A DNA stretch of 21,658 bases from JBFHFS01 sp041583495 (lineage in GTDB: Bacteria > Bacteroidota > Bacteroidia > Bacteroidales > Marinilabiliaceae), in the NCBI GenBank assembly GCA_041583495.1, contig JBFHFS010000076.1:1-21658 (forward strand), in the 5' to 3' direction. The notes beneath the pieces were generated by a model, which was not told where the DNA came from, did no database searches, and saw only the letters and a list, made by a program, of their open reading frames with translations. Shown piece by piece: positions 6,506-13,256 of this stretch. The position numbers and the translations under genes were made by a program. Numbering within the stretch: the first letter of the stretch is position 1; the number at the start of each line of letters is the position of its first letter.

Positions 6506-7698
6506 ACCGCTAACTCATTTAAGTTAGGAAATAACTGTTGCAACAAGCCCTTTTTATGCTCTTGCAAGGCTTCTACTTTTTGTGCTTGTGCTGCTATTAA
6601 ATCATCTGCTACGGAAAGGCAGTCAGCTATTTTTTGCTGTTCTTTTGGGTCTTTAGGTTTTAGAATTTCAAGATTAGAATAAACAGAAATCCAATGTCTT
6701 TGATGTGTTTTAACTTCAAACTTTATATTTTGAATAGCTTCAAACATAAATTTGATGTCATTAGCTCCTTTAGCCAAAAGGATTTTCATAGCTGAAGATT
6801 TAGCTTTGAATGGAAAGTCAACAAATTTTGATGCCGTTGTAAAGTCATCAAAAATTATAACTGGCAGATTTTCTTTAAAAATGCCTTCCTTTTCATCTGT
6901 ATATCCAAGAATAAAAGTTTTACCTGCTGTTAAAACAGGTGTTTCATATTTATCATCATAGTCTGTACTACTAACCAAATAAGGTGTTGGCTGTAAATAG
7001 TCAAGACATTTACCCAAAGTTGTCTCAACCCAATCCCCATCATCCTTAAACTCAGGAAAACGATATTTTGGTTGAGTTTCGCCTTCTGCTGGGAAAAGTT
7101 GTTGTAACAAGCCTTTTTTATGGTCTTGTAATAGGTCTAGTTTTTCGGTTTCGGAATTGATAATAACATCTAAAGAAGAAAAGCAATTGGCTATTTTTTT
7201 TTGTTCTGCTATACTTGGATAACTTAATTCATAATTTTCAACATTGCCCTTTGATATGTTTTGAACCTTCATACCAGCACCAAGCCTACTAAAGTATGAT
7301 TGATTTCTATTAATTGACATTGATAAAAAATAATTCACAACTTTATCAGTAGGTCGAATTTCTGCAATTCGTTGATTTAACACATATTTGTTATTATCAG
7401 GTATAATAGCAGTCATACCAAGTAAACCTGGTGCTTGCTCACTTAGAATCATTACCAAAGTGCCTTTAGAAAGGGTTCTAACATCATCATTTATGTAACG
7501 ATTTGAATGTACTAGGTTTCCATCTGTATCAATAGACTTGAGCGTGACAAGTTCATATTTGCCATTTTCTTGAACATCACCTTCAAAACTTTTACCATTG
7601 AAGTATGAGGACACATCTTTTAATCTTGCTGTTTTCCAATTATCTTTAAACTCAGGAAACCGCAATTGTGGCACTATTTTTTTTTCTTCCCTATTCAT
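6502..7698 (-). CDS. hsdS: type I restriction-modification specificity subunit HsdS
   Basis: DNA-recognition subunit, 398 residues, that sets the bipartite target of the methylase and nuclease. It has two half-subunits, each beginning with RFPEFKD (13-19 and 213-219), then a target recognition domain, then a coiled-coil conserved region ending HKKGLLQQLFP (about 161-203 and 351-391). The two conserved regions are near copies, with QxxIAxC...L...HKKGLLQQLFP in both; the two recognition domains are unlike each other. The start overlaps the hsdR stop by 8 bp and the stop overlaps the next start as ATGA, so the three genes are translationally coupled. The internal repeat could allow recognition-domain exchange with another hsdS, but no second or silent hsdS copy is present in the window. 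Confidence 0.95.
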   Translation of the reverse strand: MNREEKKIVPQLRFPEFKDNWKTARLKDVSSYFNGKSFEGDVQENGKYELVTLKSIDTDGNLVHSNRYINDDVRTLSKGTLVMILSEQAPGLLGMTAIIPDNNKYVLNQRIAEIRPTDKVVNYFLSMSINRNQSYFSRLGAGMKVQNISKGNVENYELSYPSIAEQKKIANCFSSLDVIINSETEKLDLLQDHKKGLLQQLFPAEGETQPKYRFPEFKDDGDWVETTLGKCLDYLQPTPYLVSSTDYDDKYETPVLTAGKTFILGYTDEKEGIFKENLPVIIFDDFTTASKFVDFPFKAKSSAMKILLAKGANDIKFMFEAIQNIKFEVKTHQRHWISVYSNLEILKPKDPKEQQKIADCLSVADDLIAAQAQKVEALQEHKKGLLQQLFPNLNELAV

Positions 7699-10681
7699 AA
7701 GCGTTTAATCCTGCAATTTCTCGCCCTTGGGCTAGTTTGTTAAGTAATGGCACCAGGTCTTCCATTAGTGCTAGTTCTGCTACTCTTCGGTCTTTCCAAC
7801 CCAATTCTAAGGGTGCTAATAAATCGGTTAGTTTTTCGCCATCAAAAATCATTCGGTGTAGTATTTCATCTATAAAGGCTTTTAGGCTTTCGTTTTCCAA
7901 ATGGTGTTTTTGGGCAATGGCTTTTAACGCACTGGCAGCTTTTTCGTCTTTAAACTTTTGGTAGCCTGTGCGTATTTCTTTTTCGGTCATTCCATTACCC
8001 ACTTCCAAAGTGTTGATGTAGGCAATGATGTCTTCACGCTCTTCCATTAAGTTGGCACTAGAGCTGAGTAGATTTATCAACTGCACACGCGTCATCTTGT
8101 GTTTAGAAGGTTTGTCTTGTGTGTATTTGGCAATCAACCCAATAATGTAATCGTAATCGATAATGGCTGAAGAGAAGAGTACAAACTCAAAATCCAATTG
8201 TTGTACTTCTGGTGGTGTATCGGGTTTATTTTGTATTTCCTTTAAGCGTTTTGCGGTATCGAGATAATTGCTTTTAAACGAACGGAAATCATCAGTTGGC
8301 AATGCTGCTTCAATGGTTTCGGCTTGTGTTTCTTCCAAGTCGGTATATTGGTCGAGTTGCGTTTTTAAACGTTGCACTTCCTTAAACGTGTTGATGAATT
8401 GGGCACGAGCTTCATCGCCTTTCAGGTTATCCACTTCAGAAGGTTTACATTCCAATCCGTGAGATTCCATAAAGATTTTGAGGTTGCTTACCGCTTCTTG
8501 GTATTTGGCGATTACTTTTGGTGCGGCATCTACAATCCAAATTTCTTTAGGGTTGTCTACATTGGCACCAGAGAACAACACCATTGATTTGTCCACCGCT
8601 TCTTCCTGCTGTCTAAAATCCAAGATATTTCCATACGGTTTGGTGTCATTTATTACACGGTTGGTACGAGAAAAGGCTTGTATGAGTCCGTGATACTTTA
8701 AGTTTTTGTCAACATACAACGTATTCAAGTATTTAGAGTCGAAACCTGTTAAGAGCATATCTACCACAATCATCACATCTATTTTGTCTTTGTGCGGCAC
8801 GTCTTTATTTGGGTATTTCTGCCATTTGATACGTTGCTGCACATCTTGGTAGTAGCCATCAAATTCTGTGATTTTATGATTAGTGCCATATTGGGCATTA
8901 TAATCTGTAATAATTTGGGTGAGAGCTTCTTTCTTTTTGTTGGGTTCTATTTGGTTATCGGCCTTTTCTTGCTCTAAATCTTCTTGTAGCTGTTCCACAT
9001 CTTTATTGCCTTCCGCAGGTGGCGAAAACACACAAGCAATGTTTAAAGGCCTAAACTCTTCATTGACTTGGGCAAATTCCCGTTGATTTTGTTTGAAAAG
9101 GTGGTAATATTCAATGGCATCAGAGATAGAAGATGTTGCCAAAACAGCGTTGAACCTCCTGTTGTGGGTTGCTTTGTCGTGCTTTTTAAGAATGGCATCT
9201 ATCACCGCCATTTTATGGCTCAAACTATTAAAATCTGGTTTGCCTTCTGCGGTGAAATAGTCGATATGAAAACGTAGAACGTTTTTATCTTCTATGGCAT
9301 TGGTGATGGTGTATGAATGCAATTCTTGTTGAAAAACATCATTTGTTGTCTTGTAGGAAGCTTGTTGACCTTCAATTGTTTTATAAGTAGCGTTTTCTTC
9401 AAAAATGGGTGTTCCTGTAAATCCAAACAATTGTGCTTTAGGAAAGAACTCTTTTATAGCATCGTGATTGTCGCCAAATTGAGAACGGTGGCATTCATCA
9501 AAAATAAACACGACTCTTTTATCTCTTAAAGGTGCTAACCTATCGTAATACGTTTCTTTTTTGTCTTCCCTTTGCTTTACATTACGTTTACTATTCTGAT
9601 TGAGTGCTAAACCTAGTTTTTGAATGGTAGTGACAATCACCTTATCGGCATAGTCGGTAGAAAGCATTCTATTAACCAACGTGCCTGTATTGGTGTTTTC
9701 TTCCACACTACCTTCTTGGAACTTGTTAAACTCTTGTCGGGTTTGTCGGTCAAGGTCTTTTCGGTCAACTACAAATAGGCATTTTTCAATGTCAGGATTA
9801 TCTTTTAAAAGCGTAGAAGCTTTGAAAGAGGTTAGTGTTTTACCGCTTCCTGTAGTGTGCCAGATGTATCCATTACCTCTGTTTTGGTGAATGCAATCAA
9901 CAATGGCTTTCACCGCATAAATTTGATACGGTCGCATTACGAGTATTTTTTGCTCGCTTGCCACCAAAACCATATAGCGACTTATCATTTGTCCTAAAGT
10001 GCATTTGGTCAAGAACTTGTCTGCAAAATCGAACAGATGATTGATTTTTCTATTGTCTTCGCTTGCTAGGGTATATACAGGTAAAAACTGCTCATCAGCA
10101 TTAAAAGCAAAGTGCTCGTTATTGTTATTGGCAAAATAGAAGGTCTTGCTTTTGTTGCTCACAATAAACAACTGCATAAAGCACATGAGCGAATTTGTAT
10201 AGCCGTTACCTGTATCATTTTTATAGTCCACAATCTGCTGCATTGCCTTGTTAGGACTTACTTCTAGCGTTTTTAGTTCTATTTGAACCACAGGAACACC
10301 ATTGATAAGGATAATAACATCGTATCTATGGTTGCTGTTTTTGGTATTGATGCGAAGTTGGTTAATGACTTCAAAGTCATTTTTACACCAATCTTTGATA
10401 TTTACAAGGGTATAATGTAATGGTGTACCGTCCTCACGAGTGAAGGTGTTTGTTTTTCGTAGATAATTAGAAGAAATGAACACATCAGGATTTACAATTT
10501 CTTCTCTTATTTTCTCGAATTCAGAATCAGTTAGGCTAACCCTGTTGAGCTTCTCGAATTTTTCACGAAAGTTTTGTTCTAGAGTGTTCAAGTCTCTGAT
10601 GTCAGGACGATACGTGTATTTTAAATCTTGCAGTTTGCCTACAAGTCCATATTCTATATCTGCTTCTTTAACTATGTCCAT
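7691..10681 (-). CDS. hsdR: type I restriction endonuclease and translocase subunit HsdR
   Basis: Motor and nuclease subunit of the R2M2S restriction complex, 996 residues. The N-terminal PD-(D/E)XK nuclease shows Asp121 (RYDVIIL) and ELK at 135-137. The superfamily 2 helicase core follows: Walker A TTGSGKT (276-282), DECH box (395-398), FTGTP (421-425) and the C-terminal arginine-finger motif QAFSRTNRV. The remainder is the helical C-terminal domain that docks on the methylase. All catalytic residues are intact and the length is typical. The start directly abuts the stop of the upstream xre gene (TGA then ATG, no gap), so expression is tied to the regulator. The nuclease and helicase look functional. 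Confidence 0.96.
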   Translation of the reverse strand: MDIVKEADIEYGLVGKLQDLKYTYRPDIRDLNTLEQNFREKFEKLNRVSLTDSEFEKIREEIVNPDVFISSNYLRKTNTFTREDGTPLHYTLVNIKDWCKNDFEVINQLRINTKNSNHRYDVIILINGVPVVQIELKTLEVSPNKAMQQIVDYKNDTGNGYTNSLMCFMQLFIVSNKSKTFYFANNNNEHFAFNADEQFLPVYTLASEDNRKINHLFDFADKFLTKCTLGQMISRYMVLVASEQKILVMRPYQIYAVKAIVDCIHQNRGNGYIWHTTGSGKTLTSFKASTLLKDNPDIEKCLFVVDRKDLDRQTRQEFNKFQEGSVEENTNTGTLVNRMLSTDYADKVIVTTIQKLGLALNQNSKRNVKQREDKKETYYDRLAPLRDKRVVFIFDECHRSQFGDNHDAIKEFFPKAQLFGFTGTPIFEENATYKTIEGQQASYKTTNDVFQQELHSYTITNAIEDKNVLRFHIDYFTAEGKPDFNSLSHKMAVIDAILKKHDKATHNRRFNAVLATSSISDAIEYYHLFKQNQREFAQVNEEFRPLNIACVFSPPAEGNKDVEQLQEDLEQEKADNQIEPNKKKEALTQIITDYNAQYGTNHKITEFDGYYQDVQQRIKWQKYPNKDVPHKDKIDVMIVVDMLLTGFDSKYLNTLYVDKNLKYHGLIQAFSRTNRVINDTKPYGNILDFRQQEEAVDKSMVLFSGANVDNPKEIWIVDAAPKVIAKYQEAVSNLKIFMESHGLECKPSEVDNLKGDEARAQFINTFKEVQRLKTQLDQYTDLEETQAETIEAALPTDDFRSFKSNYLDTAKRLKEIQNKPDTPPEVQQLDFEFVLFSSAIIDYDYIIGLIAKYTQDKPSKHKMTRVQLINLLSSSANLMEEREDIIAYINTLEVGNGMTEKEIRTGYQKFKDEKAASALKAIAQKHHLENESLKAFIDEILHRMIFDGEKLTDLLAPLELGWKDRRVAELALMEDLVPLLNKLAQGREIAGLNAYE

Positions 10682-10870
10682 TCAATCTTCCTTTATTAAT
10701 GCTTTTACTTCCACCTTTAAGATTTTTGAAATCTCAAATAGTGTTTCCAAACTAGGTTGTCTTCTGTTCTGAACGTATGAGTTTACCATATTGTAGCTCT
10801 TTCCTAACTGTTCAGCCAACCAGATTTGTTTAATTCCTTTCTCTTCTAAAACCTCTTTTATTCGGTTCAT
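10682..10870 (-). CDS. small XRE-family HTH regulator of the hsd operon
   Basis: This 62-residue protein is almost entirely a Cro/CI-type helix-turn-helix. The pattern is IKQIWLAEQLGKSYNMVNSYVQNRRQPSLETLFEISKIL, shown here in overlapping parts: IKQIWLAEQLGKSYNMV (recognition helix region, about 13-29) and NRRQPSLETLFEISKIL (about 36-52). It leads the operon and its stop touches the hsdR start. Position and size resemble controller proteins of restriction loci, which delay or limit nuclease expression after entry into a new host; that role is inferred. A short palindrome 50 bp upstream (10921-10933) could be its operator. Confidence 0.85.
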   Translation of the reverse strand: MNRIKEVLEEKGIKQIWLAEQLGKSYNMVNSYVQNRRQPSLETLFEISKILKVEVKALIKED

Positions 10871-10920
10871 TTTTGAACTTTTTATTTCGGGTTACTAAAG
10901 TACAGAACATTTTTAAATAT

Positions 10921-10933
10921 CTCATTAAATGAG
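10921..10933. promoter_or_regulatory. possible operator for the XRE regulator
   Basis: CTCATT-A-AATGAG is a perfect 6-bp inverted repeat with a 1-bp centre, about 50 bp upstream of the xre start, in AT-rich DNA between the gene and hairpin copy 4. Its size and position suit a dimeric HTH repressor. A poor -7-like element TACTTTAG lies on the minus strand nearby (around 10890). In AT-rich sequence a palindrome this short can occur by chance. Confidence 0.25.
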
Positions 10934-10975
10934 CAGATAAATAATCATTCTGTTTGGGTCAGCGTAGGGAAAAGG

Positions 10976-11034
10976 CAAGCTCTTTTGGTTTTTCAGCGTT
11001 GACTTTGCGTGTCGGCAAAAACCAAATGTGCTTG
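10976..11034. repeat. T.T-mismatch hairpin, copy 4 (upstream of xre-hsd operon)
   Basis: The outer stem CAAGC (10976-10980) pairs with GCTTG (11030-11034). The core is TCT (10981-10983) opposite TGT (11027-11029). The inner stem TTTGGTTTTT (10984-10993) pairs perfectly with AAAAACCAAA (11017-11026) around a 23-nt loop. It is preceded by GTCAGCGTAGGG and followed by GAGCGTTGGCT, matching the flanks of copy 3. It lies 27 bp from the core box at 11062. Confidence 0.65.
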
Positions 11035-11061
11035 ACTGAGCGTTGGCTTTTTTTGTATGCC

Positions 11062-11099
11062 GCACAACGGTGGTATAAATGTAGTCATTACATTTATAC
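11062..11099. repeat. cassette-end core box with a compact palindrome (right island boundary)
   Basis: The box GCACAAC (11062-11068), followed by GG as in copies A and B (AACGG in all three), is the exact complement of GTTGTGC at 3452. Instead of the 131-bp palindrome it is followed by GTATAAATGTA (11073-11083), a 5-nt loop and the perfect complement TACATTTATAC (11089-11099). I find no GTTRRRY partner to its right. It therefore looks like a lone core next to a non-attC sequence, as at the first-cassette junction of an array or an insertion into a secondary site. Chromosomal DNA resumes to the right. Confidence 0.5.
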
Positions 11100-11435
11100 T
11101 TACTATATTTTTTTATAAACATACATTTATTCTGCCAAATAGGGATGTATTGTGTATGTTTTAGAGAGTTGGCCACAAGGAATAGATCATTCGGTTAAGG
11201 GTTCTAAGCGCGGCCAAATCATGCCCCCGCCTTCTTTCTATAATTGGATCTCCTGTCTTTTTTGGGACAGCGGTGGTGCTCACTCGGAGCCTGCCCCTTT
11301 ATCGGGAGCAAGTCCCAATCCCTGGATTTTGATGTTTAATCGGTGGATTTTTTTTGCCCCTGATCGAATACAGCGGTTTCAGTGGGATAAAGCATAGGGA
11401 AAGATCGGCGACATATATAGGTGGGGGTTGTTTTC
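11100..11435. other. non-coding stretch right of the island, nothing recognised
   Basis: The first 60 bp are AT-rich (poly-T with TATAAACATACATTTAT); the remainder returns to chromosomal base composition. The only reading frame, about 81 codons from a GTG at 11152, is rich in Pro, Trp and Ser without recognisable features and I do not accept it. I see no integrase, attI-like promoter, tRNA or terminator here. Confidence 0.4.
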
Positions 11436-12254
11436 TTACTTGTTTGGAAACAAGAAGTTGGTGACGGTTTCCCGGGTTAGCTCCGGTTGTTCCAGAAAAC
11501 CTCCATGTGCCGAATGGTCAAGATGGAGGTGCCGGAGGGCCGGGAATTGTTGAATCAGTTGCTCCCGGTATTTCGCGGGCATAAACGGATCGTGCTGGCC
11601 GGTGATTAAGAGAGCCTTATTACCCAGCTGGCTCAGGGTATCTAAAAAATTTCTGCGTCCGGAAATGGCTTTCAGGCAATTGATCATCCCCTGGGAGGTG
11701 CATTGTGCGGCCATTTGATGTATTCTCAGGGCATCGGCTTCATGGTTATGAAGGTTTTGGGGGGCAAAAAGGGAGGCGCCAACGCCTTTAATAATTAAGT
11801 TTCTCTTTCCTTTCAGCAGATGGTTAATCTGCCTTTGTCGGTTAACCTTCTGTTCGGGTCGGTCGGGAAAAGGGGTGGAATGAAAAAGCACCAGGTGACC
11901 CACCCGTTTGGGAAAGAGGCGTGCCATCTCCAGGGCGAGGTAACCGCCCATGGAGTGCCCGATGAGGTCGACTGGTTGGTTGGTGAGTGTATTGGTATAT
12001 TGCCAGAGGGCGTTGGCCCACATCCTAAAGTCGGCGGGAGTCGAAACCCCCGCGCTGAGTCCGTGAGCCGGAAGGTCGGGAATGATGATCCGGGCTGGCC
12101 AGTCTGATTGCTCCACCCAGGGCAGCCAAACCGCCCCATTTTCCAGATAGCCGTGAAGTAAAATCACCGTTCGGGGGCTCCTGGTGGGTCGCGTCCTGAA
12201 AAAGAGGGACCCGGAAAGGGATGAGGCGTCAAAAAATGTTGGGTGAAAGTTCAT
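11436..12254 (-). CDS. alpha/beta-hydrolase fold protein
   Basis: Predicted cytosolic serine hydrolase of 272 residues with no signal peptide. It has the oxyanion-hole motif LLHGYLEN (32-39), the nucleophile elbow GHSMGG (99-104) with Ser101, the acid Asp222 in GQHDPF and the catalytic His250 in DHSAHGGFLEQ. A lid region of about 70 residues lies between the nucleophile and the acid. This is the general esterase/lyase-like family that includes MenH-type and haloperoxidase-like enzymes; the substrate cannot be told from sequence. It is convergent with nothing and divergent from sdhC, sharing a 278-bp upstream region with it. Base composition is chromosomal. Confidence 0.85.
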   Translation of the reverse strand: MNFHPTFFDASSLSGSLFFRTRPTRSPRTVILLHGYLENGAVWLPWVEQSDWPARIIIPDLPAHGLSAGVSTPADFRMWANALWQYTNTLTNQPVDLIGHSMGGYLALEMARLFPKRVGHLVLFHSTPFPDRPEQKVNRQRQINHLLKGKRNLIIKGVGASLFAPQNLHNHEADALRIHQMAAQCTSQGMINCLKAISGRRNFLDTLSQLGNKALLITGQHDPFMPAKYREQLIQQFPALRHLHLDHSAHGGFLEQPELTRETVTNFLFPNK

Positions 12255-12460
12255 GTGAAAGGGGTTTATCTGAAAGGGCCGTTTTCGAAACTGGAATTAA
12301 AGCGATTCATCTGAATTAGGTGTTCAAAATTAGGGGCTGTGAGGCCAATTTATTGACTTCCTGAGCATTTTTGGGTTATCTTAGCGGGGGTTGCAAATTA
12401 GACCAGTTATAAATAAAGATTTAATTCTTTAATTCTTTAGTTAATAAAGTGGATAGAATC

Positions 12461-12468
12461 TACCTTTG
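12461..12468 (+). promoter_or_regulatory. -7 element of the sdhCAB promoter
   Basis: TACCTTTG matches the Bacteroidota primary sigma factor -7 consensus TAnnTTTG exactly. It lies 65 bp ahead of the sdhC start, so transcription would begin near 12475 and leave a 5' leader of about 58 nt. I see only a poor -33 element (CTTTAG around 12435). The remainder of 12255-12532 is an AT-rich divergent upstream region without other obvious sites. Confidence 0.6.
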
Positions 12469-12532
12469 CACCCGAAAACCTTAACAGGGTTGATTTTAAA
12501 AAGTTCGGGCTATAAATTTAAATGAATTTTTT

Positions 12533-13234
12533 ATGAGTAGTGTTTTAAATTCTACAATTGGGAAAAAGCTTCTGATGAGCATTACAGGGCTTTTTCTGGT
12601 TTTATTCCTGGTCATTCACCTGACCGTGAATTCGTTCCTATTGCTCCCCGATGGCGGGAGGATGTTCAATGCTGCAGCCAACTTTATGGTATCGAATCCA
12701 ATCATCAAGGTCATTGAACCTTTGTTGGCCATTGGCTTCGTGGTGCATATTTTGTATGCTGCTCTAATCACCCTGCAAAACAGGAAAGCACACGGACCCA
12801 TTTATTATGCTTCCGGTAAAAAAACCCACAGTGTGAGCTGGGCCTCCCAGAACATGTTCGTTTTGGGTGTTACCATTCTGGCTTTTTTGGTTTTGCACAT
12901 CGCTCATTTCTATGTGAAAATGAGGTACATGGGTGATCCCCTTTTGGCGCATACCACTGTAGAGGTGGGTGGCGTGGAAACGATGGTGGAGAATTCCTAT
13001 GCATTGGTGAATGCCACCTTTGGTTACCTGTGGATCGTAGTGGTGTATGTGATTGGGGCTGTTGGCCTGGCCATCCATCTTTCACATGGCTTCTGGTCGG
13101 GGTTTCAAACTCTGGGCTTCAGCAATGAGTTGTGGCGCAAGCGTCTGACCATTGCCGGCAATGTGTTTGCCTGGATCATTGGACTCGGATTCTCATCCAT
13201 CGCAGTGTTGCAATATTTATTCTTTCAAGGCTAA
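12533..13234 (+). CDS. sdhC: succinate dehydrogenase/fumarate reductase cytochrome b558 subunit
   Basis: Membrane anchor of respiratory complex II, 233 residues with five predicted membrane helices (about 12-37, 58-80, 105-128, 160-182 and 208-230). It passes electrons between the quinone pool and the iron-sulfur subunit through haem b. Candidate haem ligands are His29, His72, His122/125 and His165, all in or at the ends of helices, which fits the single-subunit dihaem b558 family of Bacteroidota and Epsilonproteobacteria. It is first of three genes, 22 bp ahead of sdhA. The start follows an AT-rich leader without a Shine-Dalgarno sequence, as is normal for this phylum. In fermentative Bacteroidota the complex usually runs as a menaquinol:fumarate reductase, so frdC is an equally good name. 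Confidence 0.93.
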   Translation: MSSVLNSTIGKKLLMSITGLFLVLFLVIHLTVNSFLLLPDGGRMFNAAANFMVSNPIIKVIEPLLAIGFVVHILYAALITLQNRKAHGPIYYASGKKTHSVSWASQNMFVLGVTILAFLVLHIAHFYVKMRYMGDPLLAHTTVEVGGVETMVENSYALVNATFGYLWIVVVYVIGAVGLAIHLSHGFWSGFQTLGFSNELWRKRLTIAGNVFAWIIGLGFSSIAVLQYLFFQG

Positions 13235-13256
13235 TTGATAAAAAAACCGGAGAGAT

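Larger units (their letters stand above)
3334..11067 (-). mobile_element. inferred cassette 2: type I R-M plus PrrC-like unit, 7,734 bp
   Basis: The boundaries are minus-strand G|TT cuts at 11068/11067 and 3334/3333. The start box GTTGTGC (complement of 11062-11068) is the exact complement of the end box GCACAAC (complement of 3452-3458). The match extends to 9 bases, CCGCACAAC on one side and GTTGTGCGG on the other. Five genes lie inside, all forward in this reading, with the palindrome beyond the hsdM stop. A T.T-mismatch hairpin sits just inside each end. At this size the unit is far outside the normal integron cassette range, so another single-strand transposition mechanism (for example HUH/Y1 type) remains possible. 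Confidence 0.45.

Noticed and set aside
11152..11397. 81-codon plus-strand frame right of the island
   Set aside because: It starts at GTG, has biased Pro/Trp/Ser content, no recognisable domain and no Bacteroidota promoter, and lies in a region that otherwise looks non-coding.
11820..12107. Plus-strand open frame opposite the alpha/beta hydrolase
   Set aside because: It is a shadow frame; the minus strand carries all hydrolase motifs.
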